64,000 nt of DNA. Source: Laceyella sediminis. Its GTDB lineage: Bacteria; Bacillota; Bacilli; Thermoactinomycetales; Thermoactinomycetaceae. Below are positions 1 to 7,365 of this stretch, in pieces (within the stretch, counting starts at the first letter, position 1; the number at the start of each line of letters is the position of its first letter). The stretch spans positions 186,001 through 250,000 of the forward strand of contig NZ_PVTZ01000004.1 in assembly GCF_003003125.1 (NCBI RefSeq), in the 5' to 3' direction. The notes under the pieces are model-generated. The model worked only from the letters and a program-made list of their open reading frames with translations, was not told where the DNA came from and ran no database searches. The translations under genes were made by a program, and so were the position numbers.

Positions 1-2
1 TT

Positions 3-92
3 TTAATCAATAAACAAATTATATCTGACCCTGTCCATTCAAGCTATCAAAAATTATCGAAGGCAACTTCCGGAGGAATGCGATTTGTTTGA
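3..92 (+). CDS. possible 3' end of an unidentified gene (partial)
   Basis: An open frame enters from the left window edge and ends at a TGA near position 92, giving about 29 residues that end in GGMRFV. A convincing plus-strand terminator follows about 100 bases later, which fits the tail of a gene lying outside the window. The peptide is too short to assign to a family, and a chance open frame in AT-rich DNA cannot be excluded. Confidence 0.25.
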   Translation, partial: LINKQIISDPVHSSYQKLSKATSGGMRFV

Positions 93-197
93 GGTGGTCT
101 GTATTTATTCTACGTTAAATTTGGGACGCCCCACCTATTTTGTAATGGGGCGAAAGGGTATATACTTTATATAGCGTTAGGGTAACTGAATATTTAG

Positions 198-233
198 AAG
201 CTCATGGTTATCCATTGAGCTTCTTATTTTTTT
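198..233 (+). terminator. intrinsic terminator
   Basis: The 8-bp arms GAAGCTCA and TGAGCTTC, extended by TGG/CCA across one bulge, are followed at once by a T-rich tract. This fits termination of plus-strand transcription entering from the left edge. Confidence 0.6.
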
Positions 234-374
234 ACTTAGCCAATAGCTCACTATGATGGGGACAATTGTTGGTATCAACATGAACAACCAGTCTTTTACT
301 TCGGAGTAGATTTCCATACTTCCTAATTCCTCCTTGTTTTTAGAATGATTATTCATTACTTTTTTGAAAAAAAA

Positions 375-428
375 AGCAAGACCTTTACCTTCTCAAGTTC
401 ACACTTAAGAAAAGGTAAAGGTCTTGCT
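375..428 (-). terminator. long hairpin with minus-strand T-run
   Basis: A perfect 17-bp inverted repeat (arms 375-391 and 412-428, 20-base loop) is preceded on the plus strand by nine A residues, so the minus-strand RNA would be a very stable hairpin followed by U residues. No minus-strand gene is seen immediately upstream of it (429-1085), so either an RNA without a reading frame is terminated here or the structure is a relic. Confidence 0.5.
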
Positions 429-1085
429 AACAACGAAATTGTTGCCAACAAAGCCGGGGCCTCCTGTGCCCGTTGTGACGACTTTGTTGTAAAAGCTACT
501 CCCCCTTATCATAAAACAGGAGTATAAAGTTGTTATTTCTAGTATAAGCTATGTCCTTTTATCAGTCAATTATTTTTCTATTATTCTGACCAATATGTAT
601 AATACATTCCTAAATGAAGATGCAGTCTTTATGGATAAAGTGCTGTCCAAACTGTTACAGCTGATATGAATGCACCTACCATTGACCGATGGCCGCAACC
701 ATTTCCGACATTAAACATTCTCCATTCCTATATCTATTTTCTAATTTATAGAAGAATCGAACAGTAAGAGACGATAATCAAAACCGTTGTTACTGAAGTT
801 CAGGCTTGTCATCAAGAAGGAGAATAAATGGGGCATGAGCCAGAGTACGCATGCTCCGTTATTTTAAGTTGGTTATATAAGGGTATCAAAAAAATACAAA
901 AGGCTTGAAGAAGTAATTCAAGAGGGAAGCGAGGCCAATCCATCCCAAGGGTGCTCTAGCACAGTGACGAGTATGCGGCGGAAGACTTAATAAGAGCAAG
1001 TATTAAGCATGCTTTGAAGCGCAGACTTTACTATTTCAAATACTATAAATACTTGATAGAGTTAATAGTGAAAGGGGTAATCAGG
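429..1085. other. gene-poor AT-rich stretch
   Basis: No convincing gene was found. A 60-codon frame across 345-527 encodes a peptide ending with a CARCDD motif but has no ribosome site and begins inside the hairpin, so it is not called. The 3' part of the stretch is open in frame with the next membrane-protein gene but lacks a start supported by a ribosome site. Confidence 0.4.
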
Positions 1086-1943
1086 ATGAAATTAAATATA
1101 AAATGTATTGTAGTTTCTATGCTTACTATTACTTTGGGATTATTGGTTAATGCTGTTTTATGGATAACCAATAAGTTAACTTTTAATCAATTTTTTTCTC
1201 TTGCCGTTTTTTTGTTTATCATTTTATTTTGTTCCATGGAGTTGTTAGTTCGTTATGTGATTAAATCAAACGAAGAAAAATTTGAATTATATAATTTGAT
1301 AAAAGTATCGCCATCTCTTTGGCTCCATTGGTTGAATCATACAGATAAAGGAATAAAATTGATTCGAAGATTTCGGTTTGGTTATATTGGATGTATTATT
1401 TTGTTTGTTTTTTTTATTATAGATCAAGGCTTCATTCGATGGATTTATTCAATTTATCCTCATCACAAGTTTAGCCCTGAAGTTGATGCAGCAATTATTA
1501 CAACAATGGGTTCTACCGTCACACTTGGCTTAACCCTTATCGTTACCTTTTATTTTAATCGGCAAACCCAACTAGCCATGATTGAACAGTCGCGTGCCAA
1601 TTTAAAAGAACGTGTAATTGAAAAACGAATGACCCTATACCCGGAGATAGAACAAGAAATAGAAAAAATATGGCTTCTTTATCCTAAAGGGATAAATACA
1701 AATAGTTGGAAAAAAGCAGTATCCAAACTAAACCAACTATACCAAGAAAATAAATACTATTTATCTCAGAATCTGAGAAAATACATATTCCAAGTTCTTA
1801 CTTTTGCGAAAGCAGACCATCAAGAAGAATTATCCCCTGAAGAAATAAAAGAGGCTGAACAGAAGCTAAATGAACTAGTTGAACTCTGCCAAATCGAAAT
1901 TGAAAAATCCCTTGATCTTGCAACACTAGTTGATTTGGATTAG
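1086..1943 (+). CDS. unidentified multi-pass membrane protein
   Basis: The product has 285 residues. The start is the ATG at 1086, preceded by AAAGGGG at good spacing; an upstream TTG at 1014 would add 24 residues without a ribosome site. Four hydrophobic segments are visible at roughly residues 4-26, 34-53, 97-116 and 136-156. They are followed by a charged, mostly helical cytoplasmic tail of about 125 residues rich in Glu and Lys. No family is recognised. The low GC content resembles the rest of this accessory region and differs from the core genes after 5.7 kb, which suggests acquired DNA. Function cannot be inferred from the sequence. Confidence 0.65.
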   Translation: MKLNIKCIVVSMLTITLGLLVNAVLWITNKLTFNQFFSLAVFLFIILFCSMELLVRYVIKSNEEKFELYNLIKVSPSLWLHWLNHTDKGIKLIRRFRFGYIGCIILFVFFIIDQGFIRWIYSIYPHHKFSPEVDAAIITTMGSTVTLGLTLIVTFYFNRQTQLAMIEQSRANLKERVIEKRMTLYPEIEQEIEKIWLLYPKGINTNSWKKAVSKLNQLYQENKYYLSQNLRKYIFQVLTFAKADHQEELSPEEIKEAEQKLNELVELCQIEIEKSLDLATLVDLD

Positions 1944-2024
1944 TCTATTCTGTTATTGAGAAATATTGATCATTCAAAGATTTAGCATCATATAACAAAT
2001 ATGTGAGGCGAATGGGGAATTATT

Positions 2025-2316
2025 ATGAGTGATCATAATAACAAAAAGCGAGAAAATTGATCGGCTGATTAAAAAGGGACAATTCCCTATAGAAGCCATT
2101 CAAGCCATGGATAGCATTCGCGTGTTTGGAAATGAAGCCGTACATCCCGGCAAAATCCAGTTAGATGAACCAGAAGAAATGACGTTGTTTCTTTTCGAGT
2201 TGATGAATGACATTATGGAAGAAACGATCTCGAAACCAAAGAAGCACAATAAGGGGGTTTTTACTTTAATGAAACGCCCTACCCGAAGCGCGAAGCAACG
2301 GACAGGGCGTTGGTGA
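2025..2316 (+). pseudogene. DUF4145-like C-terminal fragment, frameshifted
   Basis: Residues such as LIKKGQFPIEAIQAMDSIR and FGNEAVHPGKIQLDEPEE match the end of DUF4145 proteins, where a helical segment precedes a conserved GN-AVHPG motif. Only this end is present. An ATG at 2025 opens a frame that reads MSDHNNKKRE and then stops; the rest continues in the adjacent frame, so a frameshift lies near 2055-2060. Nothing resembling the missing N-terminal domain lies upstream. DUF4145 domains are common in defence and mobile-element proteins, which fits the surroundings. I read this as a decayed remnant rather than a working small protein. Confidence 0.55.
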
Positions 2317-2532
2317 TAGAGTGAGAAAAGTTGTAGTCATATTCAGTTTTGAAAAACAGAGGCGGCAGTCATCCCTTCCACCACCAAATGCACCATTTTT
2401 GTTACTGCTGTGAGGGAAGCGAATTTAAGCGCTTACATATGTTGCTAAGCGGATGGCGGTTCGCCTTGGATACGCTTCACCATAGTCCTTCACCTCCTTT
2501 CAATGGCATTGTATATTAATAGACTGCGCCAA

Positions 2533-2835
2533 TTAGCGCCTTTTGTGAAAGCGAAGCCGAGCGATGGTGATCGCTTCAAACTCCCTAGCGTTTTTGGTAT
2601 CGGATATGGTTAAGTTGTGGCGGGAGATGCACTTTTCGCAAGCAGCCGTTTCAAAATCTTTGATCTCTGGATGAAACACAAAACGGAGCTTAGTGCGGCA
2701 CATTCGCGTGTAACATATCCCACACCGATGCTGGAGATTCGTTCTTGAAGGGTCGTAGTCACCCAACATGGTAGCCTGAATGATATTTTGTTCTTCCTGG
2801 TCAGCAAGTCTTTTTATTTCTTCATCTCGGTCCAT
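2533..2835 (-). CDS. small Cys-rich (zinc-ribbon-like) protein
   Basis: The product has 100 residues. The ATG at 2835 is chosen because GGAG lies about nine bases upstream; a GTG three codons earlier is too close to the same site. The sequence contains CGIC, a further Cys five residues on, and a second pair CEKC about 30 residues later, which is the layout of a zinc-binding ribbon. The N-terminus is acidic and helical and the C-terminus basic (RLRFHKRR), compatible with nucleic-acid binding. It is the last gene of a three-gene operon of tiny proteins. No family is recognised. Confidence 0.6.
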   Translation of the reverse strand: MDRDEEIKRLADQEEQNIIQATMLGDYDPSRTNLQHRCGICYTRMCRTKLRFVFHPEIKDFETAACEKCISRHNLTISDTKNAREFEAITIARLRFHKRR

Positions 2836-2850
2836 CCCAGTCACACTCCA

Positions 2851-3027
2851 TCAATTGATTGTGTTTTTGGAGGGAACAAGTTTCTTCCGTAGTTCCAACC
2901 CCAGTTTAGGATCAAATAAGTCAATTTGACTGAAAACCTCTCGAATCTCTTCAGGAGTTAGTCCCCATCTCGTCAGGACATACGTAAGAGCAAGAACGAC
3001 ATCGGACTTTTTCACGTACTCAGACAT
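2851..3027 (-). CDS. small helical protein of unknown function
   Basis: The product has 58 residues and starts at the ATG at 3027, preceded by GGGAGGGGAGG. The start overlaps the stop of the upstream 49-codon gene (ATGTCTGA), so the two are translationally coupled. The sequence is soluble and helical (LALTYVLTRWGLTPEEIREVF) with no membrane segment. It lies 15 bases from the next gene. The style (very short, tightly packed, strong ribosome sites) is typical of phage or integrative-element genes, but no function is recognised. Confidence 0.6.
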   Translation of the reverse strand: MSEYVKKSDVVLALTYVLTRWGLTPEEIREVFSQIDLFDPKLGLELRKKLVPSKNTIN

Positions 3028-3169
3028 GTTCCTCCCCTCCCTTTTCGAGGGACTTGCCTGCCTTGATAAGATAGCCGGTTGGAATAATCTCGCATACAGC
3101 ATTAGTCAGCTTTAAAATGAATGGCTTTCCGTTCGGTTTACTTAGGTATATATAACAGATTTGACCCAT
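3020..3169 (-). CDS. 49-residue protein, first gene of the small operon
   Basis: The frame runs from the ATG at 3169, preceded by GGGAGG seven bases upstream, to the TGA at 3020 inside the start of the next gene. The product begins MGQICYIYLSK and ends KGGEEHV; its last codons carry the ribosome site of the following gene. The strong ribosome site and the coupled stop/start support it as real. No family is recognised. It is transcribed away from the RRNPP-type regulator at 3494, so it is a plausible target of that regulator (inference). Confidence 0.55.
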   Translation of the reverse strand: MGQICYIYLSKPNGKPFILKLTNAVCEIIPTGYLIKAGKSLEKGGEEHV

Positions 3170-3266
3170 GTGACTTCCTCCCTTACTGGCTTGGGGTGTG
3201 TAAAAATAAAGAGAAAAAACGGTTGAATAAAGGTTGATAGATATGGAGTAATATGTCGTTTTCTGA

Positions 3267-3296
3267 TTGATTTTCTTTTCGATATTAGTTTATAAT
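3267..3296 (+). promoter_or_regulatory. candidate SigA promoter of the HTH-TPR regulator
   Basis: TTGATT at 3267-3272 and a perfect TATAAT at 3291-3296 are separated by 18 bases. Transcription would start near 3303 and give a leader of about 190 bases before the GTG at 3494. Confidence 0.5.
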
Positions 3297-3493
3297 TCAG
3301 ATAATTGAGATTCAAATGAGCGGGATTTACTAAATATTGCTCCATAAAAGGCAGAAAAAATTCTTGTATCGTGGTATATGTCCCATATTTTTTCTGAAAC
3401 AACGTGAATAAAAAGAAAATATGCACCAAATCAACCATTCCCCCCTGCTCATTAACCAAATTTTAAAAAATTATTAATTAAGGGGATAGATGG

Positions 3494-4888
3494 GTGAATA
3501 TCGACCGAAAACGATTTGGAAATTGGGTGAAAAAAGAGAGAAAGAAAAAAGGGTTCAAGCGGCAAGAAGATTTAGTCGATGATGTACTGTCCCAAAGTGT
3601 GATTAGTTATATTGAGTCTGGAAATGGGCAAGTGAGCAAATCGAAAATAGTGTATCTTTTAAAGCGTTTGGGGTTTGATGAGAAAAAGATCGAGGCGTTT
3701 GAATTGTCTTCAATCCCAGAGGAGGATACAACATTTTTAGAAGAAATTCAGTTACGGTTGATCTCTGCTGAAAACATCATTGACCTAGTCAGTCCCGATG
3801 AAGGGATGTCTCAGCTTGATCATTTATCCATGCCAAAACAGGATGAGATCCATGTAACTGTCGAGTATCTGAAAGGCAAAATTTATTACGGCAAAAAGAA
3901 TTGGTCCAAAGCCTTTCACCACTTTATGCAGTCGATTCACACGATTGAACAAAATATCTACTTGAAAAAGACGAACTTAGAAAGTGCTTGTTATCATGAA
4001 ATCGGACGGATGGAATACTCTCAGAATAAATTCTACAGCGCGATTAATTATGGCAAGAAAGCCCTATCCCATTTCCAAAATGATGGTGAGCGGCTTTATT
4101 ACAGGGATTTGATTTTAGTTAGTCAAGTCATTTACTTGGAAAAATTAAATCAGATCGGTGAAGCACAGAAGATTTTAGATCAAATGAATTCCTCACCATT
4201 CTCGCATATGTATCTAAGCGGAACCAAAGAGGCAGCATTAAATGCATATGAAGTCCATGCGAAGTTTCTACAAAGAGGAAAGCAATTCCCACAAGCAATT
4301 AACATGGCACTCAAAGGAATTGAACTAGCTCGAATTGATAAAATGTATGATCGATCATTTGAGTTATGGGTAACATTGGGCAGTATATATTCTGAAATGG
4401 ACAAGGCTCACTTAGCAGAAATTTGTTTTAAAACAGCTCTTAAACTAAAGCATCAAATAAAACGAACCTATCTATTAGCATACGTTTACACGCAACTCGG
4501 AAAATTGTACGATAAAAAAGAGGAGAGAGACAGGGCAGAACGAGAGTTTCAGCAGGCGATCAAGTACAGCAGAAAAACGAACGATGTGTATCGAGAAATA
4601 GACGCGCTAAGCGGCCTAGGTGAAACCTATCTCCACCAACAGAAATATGAGCAAGCTGTCAAAGTGCTAAACGAAGCGTTAGATTTGGCTAAAAGCCATA
4701 GATTTTCTGAAAAGACAAATTGGTTGTTACTCCTTGTAGGTCAATGCTTAGTGGAAATGGGAGACCCAGATCTACAAAACATTGCCCTTGATTTCTTCTA
4801 CTCACATCTGCAGTCCATTGAAGGGGGTGAAACCATGATCGCATATTCAACGAAGCGTCATTCGGCTGGCGATCCACCAGGTGGCTAA
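3494..4888 (+). CDS. RRNPP-type HTH-TPR transcriptional regulator
   Basis: The product has 464 residues and a GTG start with AGGGGAT upstream. Residues 5-65 form an N-terminal Xre-like helix-turn-helix (RFGNWVKKERKKKGF, then SQSVISYIESG). From about residue 110 onward there are repeated helical pairs of TPR type, clearest at LAYVYTQLGKLYDKKEERD and ALSGLGETYLHQQKYEQA. An HTH followed by TPRs is the architecture of Rgg/PlcR/NprR/AimR-like regulators, which bind short peptides inside the cell and change DNA binding; that is family knowledge. The gene is divergent from the 49-58-100-residue operon. Its last 17 codons begin with an ATG preceded by AAGGGGGTGA and may be translated separately. Target and ligand are unknown. 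Confidence 0.8.
   Translation: MNIDRKRFGNWVKKERKKKGFKRQEDLVDDVLSQSVISYIESGNGQVSKSKIVYLLKRLGFDEKKIEAFELSSIPEEDTTFLEEIQLRLISAENIIDLVSPDEGMSQLDHLSMPKQDEIHVTVEYLKGKIYYGKKNWSKAFHHFMQSIHTIEQNIYLKKTNLESACYHEIGRMEYSQNKFYSAINYGKKALSHFQNDGERLYYRDLILVSQVIYLEKLNQIGEAQKILDQMNSSPFSHMYLSGTKEAALNAYEVHAKFLQRGKQFPQAINMALKGIELARIDKMYDRSFELWVTLGSIYSEMDKAHLAEICFKTALKLKHQIKRTYLLAYVYTQLGKLYDKKEERDRAEREFQQAIKYSRKTNDVYREIDALSGLGETYLHQQKYEQAVKVLNEALDLAKSHRFSEKTNWLLLLVGQCLVEMGDPDLQNIALDFFYSHLQSIEGGETMIAYSTKRHSAGDPPGG
4835..4888 (+). CDS. candidate in-frame 17-codon peptide inside the regulator's 3' end
   Basis: Within the regulator gene an ATG lies five bases after AAGGGGGTGA, a nearly perfect anti-SD complement. The frame is the same as the regulator's and encodes MIAYSTKRHSAGDPPGG. 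Such a site is unexpected inside a coding region unless internal initiation is used. Peptide signals of RRNPP regulators are normally encoded immediately downstream of, or overlapping, the receptor gene. The peptide lacks an export signal. This is a hypothesis, not an established gene. Confidence 0.3.
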   Translation: MIAYSTKRHSAGDPPGG

Positions 4889-4972
4889 AAAAAGAACTCA
4901 GATCAGATACGCTGAGTTCAGTAGGACTTCTGGAGTTTCCCTTATTATACCTTAAAACATATGTTTTCATCT

Positions 4973-5003
4973 ACAGCGGTGACACTCAATCACCGCTGTT
5001 TTC
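4973..5003 (+). terminator. intrinsic terminator of the HTH-TPR gene
   Basis: A perfect 10-bp stem (ACAGCGGTGA / TCACCGCTGT) with a 7-base loop is followed by a short T-run, about 85 bases after the regulator stop codon. Confidence 0.65.
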
Positions 5004-5136
5004 ATGTGTATCTATATCACAGGTGGACGGACAATGTGATACCCCATTTTGGCAAGTCCTGCTCTTAACCATATATTTTTAGAGAGATAAATCAGATATG
5101 CTCGAAGCAATGCGCCGTGTACCTATACAAACATAA

Positions 5137-5163
5137 AAAAGAGGACTAATGCAGTCCTCTTTT
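5137..5163. terminator. bidirectional hairpin terminator
   Basis: An 11-bp perfect stem (AAAAGAGGACT / AGTCCTCTTTT) with a 5-base loop has A residues on one side and T residues on the other, so it can act on both strands. Confidence 0.55.
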
Positions 5164-5228
5164 CCGTCGCTATTCTCATAGATTGAACACAAACGATCAA
5201 GAAATCATATACAACGAAATTACTTTAA

Positions 5229-5456
5229 ACTTCAATAATCCCATAGCTAGAACACAAATCCCTAAATCGGTTGTATTCATAGCCTTGTAAGTTAGTATAG
5301 CCGAGGACATCCTTCTTCTTTGGCACAATCCCATGTTGTTCCTTGTACTCGCTAGAAAAGCCTTGCCACTCCCAACACAACTGAATCGTTTTGTTTAAGG
5401 CTGATCTTGACTCACGTTGTATATCTCTTAATACTTTTCCGAGAACATCCCACTAT
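5229..5456 (-). pseudogene. decayed 3' coding fragment, family not recognised
   Basis: After an in-frame stop (TAG) the minus strand reads about 75 codons with protein-like composition, including NKTIQLCWEWQGF, HGIVPKKKDVLGYTNL and GYEYNRFRDLCSSYG, ending in GIIEV and a TAA. There is no start codon with a ribosome site and the frame is closed upstream, so this is probably the surviving end of a larger gene. It lies among hairpins at the border between the accessory region and the conserved chromosome. Confidence 0.4.
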
Positions 5457-5483
5457 GGAAAATGAGATATAAAAACTGAAAAG

Positions 5484-5506
5484 AAAAAACCCCCATCAAG
5501 CGGGGG
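5484..5506 (-). terminator. terminator of the MBL-hydrolase unit
   Basis: On the minus strand CCCCC-GCTTGAT-GGGGG is followed by six T residues. It lies about 25 bases after the stop of the 53-residue gene and closes the leftward unit. Confidence 0.65.
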
Positions 5507-5529
5507 ATGCACATGATCTCTTCGGACAG

Positions 5530-5691
5530 CTAAGTAGTCGATTTGTAAAACCATCCATATCGAATCATTGCGGTGATTTCATCGGCTTCTTTGTTCATCC
5601 CCAGTTTTCTAAATGTCGCTGCCTGTTCCCGGATCAATGCATAGGATTGTTTGATTATTTGGTTCCAATGGAAAAGCGATTGAAGGATCAC
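5530..5691 (-). CDS. small protein downstream of the MBL hydrolase
   Basis: The frame is 53 codons with a GTG start six bases after the MBL-hydrolase stop codon. The product is helical and soluble (SYALIREQAATFRKLGMNKEADEIT) and resembles a single helical hairpin. The ribosome site is weak, so expression would depend on coupling to the gene upstream. A terminator follows directly, which supports this as the end of the transcript. No family is recognised; it may be an unused open frame. Confidence 0.35.
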   Translation of the reverse strand: MILQSLFHWNQIIKQSYALIREQAATFRKLGMNKEADEITAMIRYGWFYKSTT

Positions 5692-5696
5692 GTGGT

Positions 5697-6431
5697 TCAA
5701 ACATCTATTTGCATGCCGATCCGGCTGACCTGGCAGGGACCAGGGAACACGGCTTGCGCTTCCTCTCCGAGCGGCTCAGGGTCTCGTTCCGGATACAAAT
5801 GGGTCAACAGTAATCGCTTGGCTTGAAGCGCCACGCCGGCTTCCGCTGCTTGTTTGGCGGACAAATGCCCTATGGGATGCGCCGGTAGCTCCTGATGTAG
5901 ATACGTCGCCTCACACACAAACAAATCCGGTTTTTTCCCCATCACCGACCAATCCGTTTTTGGCCCAGCATCAGCGCCATACAAAATCGTTTTTTCCCCA
6001 TCGGAAATGCGAATGGCATAACACGGAATGGCGTGGTCGGTGCGATGAAAGCTAAATGTGAGCTTGCCTATGCTGACCGGTTCTGTTCCTATCGGCCGTT
6101 TGTCGATCAAGTTTCGATAACTCAGCTTTGCGTACCAATGGGCGGGTTCCGCCGGCGCCCATACAGGCAGGGGACGCTTTCGTTTTTGCTGGTTGTTAGC
6201 AACCAACAGTGCGTATTGCAAGACAAAGAAATCGGAGATATGGTCATGATGCAAATGGGATAAAAACACAGCATCCACTTCATGAATCGGCATCATTTTG
6301 GCCAGTTGTGCCAACACACCACTACCACAATCGATTAGGATGCGCTTTTGATCCGCCTCCAACAAATACCCCAACGTCGCCCCACCCGGCGCCGGATAAG
6401 GGGAATAACATCCCAGCACAGTCCACCGCAT
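5697..6431 (-). CDS. MBL-fold metallo-hydrolase (YhfI/RNase Z-like)
   Basis: The product has 244 residues. The start is taken at MRWTVLGCYSPYP (ATG 6431), preceded by AAGGAGG. The metal-binding HxHxDH motif is present as LSHLHHDH near residue 72. Further ligands are plausible in the YGADAGP segment and the late LLLTHLYP segment. This arrangement is that of the RNase Z/YhfI branch of the metallo-beta-lactamase superfamily: small cytoplasmic phosphodiesterase-like hydrolases, many without a known substrate. The gene follows korB by about 65 bases on the same strand. Its substrate cannot be read from the sequence. Confidence 0.8.
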   Translation of the reverse strand: MRWTVLGCYSPYPAPGGATLGYLLEADQKRILIDCGSGVLAQLAKMMPIHEVDAVFLSHLHHDHISDFFVLQYALLVANNQQKRKRPLPVWAPAEPAHWYAKLSYRNLIDKRPIGTEPVSIGKLTFSFHRTDHAIPCYAIRISDGEKTILYGADAGPKTDWSVMGKKPDLFVCEATYLHQELPAHPIGHLSAKQAAEAGVALQAKRLLLTHLYPERDPEPLGEEAQAVFPGPCQVSRIGMQIDV

Positions 6432-6498
6432 GGTCGAAAGCCGCCTCCTTTGTAAGAAGAAACCACTCCCCAAGGCAAGGAAGTGGTTTTTCTACTTA

Positions 6499-7365
6499 TT
6501 ATGCAAACTCAGCCACTAATTTATCAAAGTGCTCACGATCAAGCATCAAATCCTGCTTAGCCAGCGGCTCTTCTTTGAACCCTTTGATCATCTCTTCGTA
6601 GGATTTGCGCTCTTTGTTTTGATAGATAATACCTGTCACCAGGCCATGATGTTCCATCAACTTCTGCATAGCCATGGAACGGTTGGAGGCGTCGTAATTC
6701 TCGTCGTTGTCCAGGTTTACGAGATTCTCCTTGAACCAGTCATAAGTGTTGACCTTGTTGTAGGTAACACATGGGCTGTAAACGTTGATCAAAGAGAACC
6801 CTTTGTGTTTGATACCTTCTTCAATGACATGGGTCAATTGCTTCAAATCGCTGGAAACCGATTGCGCCACGAATCCCGCTCCCACCGTCAACGCCATTTC
6901 CATCGGATGGATTGCCGATTCGATCGAACCGCTTGGCGTACTCTTGGTTTTGAAACCCATCTCACTGCGGGGCGAAGTTTGCCCTTTGGTCAATCCGTAC
7001 ACTTGGTTATCCATCACGATGTAGGTGATGTCCACATTCCGGCGGATCGAGTGAACAGTATGTCCCATCCCGATCGCAAAACCGTCTCCGTCACCACCAG
7101 CGGCAACCACCGTCAAATCGCGGTTAGCGAGCTTCAAGCCTTGGGCGATTGGCAAGGCACGACCATGCACACCGTGCAAGCCATATGCATTCACATAACC
7201 TGAGATGCGTCCTGAACAACCAATTCCCGATACGACTGCAACATCATGCGGTTCCAACCCAAGATTGGCGAAAGCACGCTGCATGGCGGCCAACACAGAG
7301 AAATCACCACAACCCGGGCACCAGTTGGGCTTTACTTTGTTTCGAAAATCTTTAAATGTGGCCAT
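6499..7365 (-). CDS. korB: 2-oxoacid:ferredoxin oxidoreductase, beta subunit
   Basis: The product has 288 residues. The ATG at 7365 has AAGGAG upstream; an earlier in-frame start has no such site. The protein carries CPGCGDF near the N-terminus and the thiamine-diphosphate motif GDGDGFAIG, followed by DNQVYGLTKGQTSP. These identify the TPP-binding beta subunit of two-subunit 2-oxoacid (2-oxoglutarate or pyruvate type) ferredoxin oxidoreductases, which decarboxylate a 2-oxoacid, form acyl-CoA and reduce ferredoxin. The start overlaps the end of korA by 14 bases, so the subunits are co-translated. Which 2-oxoacid is used cannot be told from these motifs. Confidence 0.92.
   Translation of the reverse strand: MATFKDFRNKVKPNWCPGCGDFSVLAAMQRAFANLGLEPHDVAVVSGIGCSGRISGYVNAYGLHGVHGRALPIAQGLKLANRDLTVVAAGGDGDGFAIGMGHTVHSIRRNVDITYIVMDNQVYGLTKGQTSPRSEMGFKTKSTPSGSIESAIHPMEMALTVGAGFVAQSVSSDLKQLTHVIEEGIKHKGFSLINVYSPCVTYNKVNTYDWFKENLVNLDNDENYDASNRSMAMQKLMEHHGLVTGIIYQNKERKSYEEMIKGFKEEPLAKQDLMLDREHFDKLVAEFA

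Noticed and set aside
3142-3459. 105-codon minus-strand frame between the small operon and the regulator
   Set aside because: It covers the regulator promoter, has only an ambiguous ribosome site and overlaps the better supported 49-codon gene; composition is unlike a protein.
4689-4970. Minus-strand frame of 93 codons opposite the regulator's end
   Set aside because: Antisense shadow of the HTH-TPR gene without a ribosome site.
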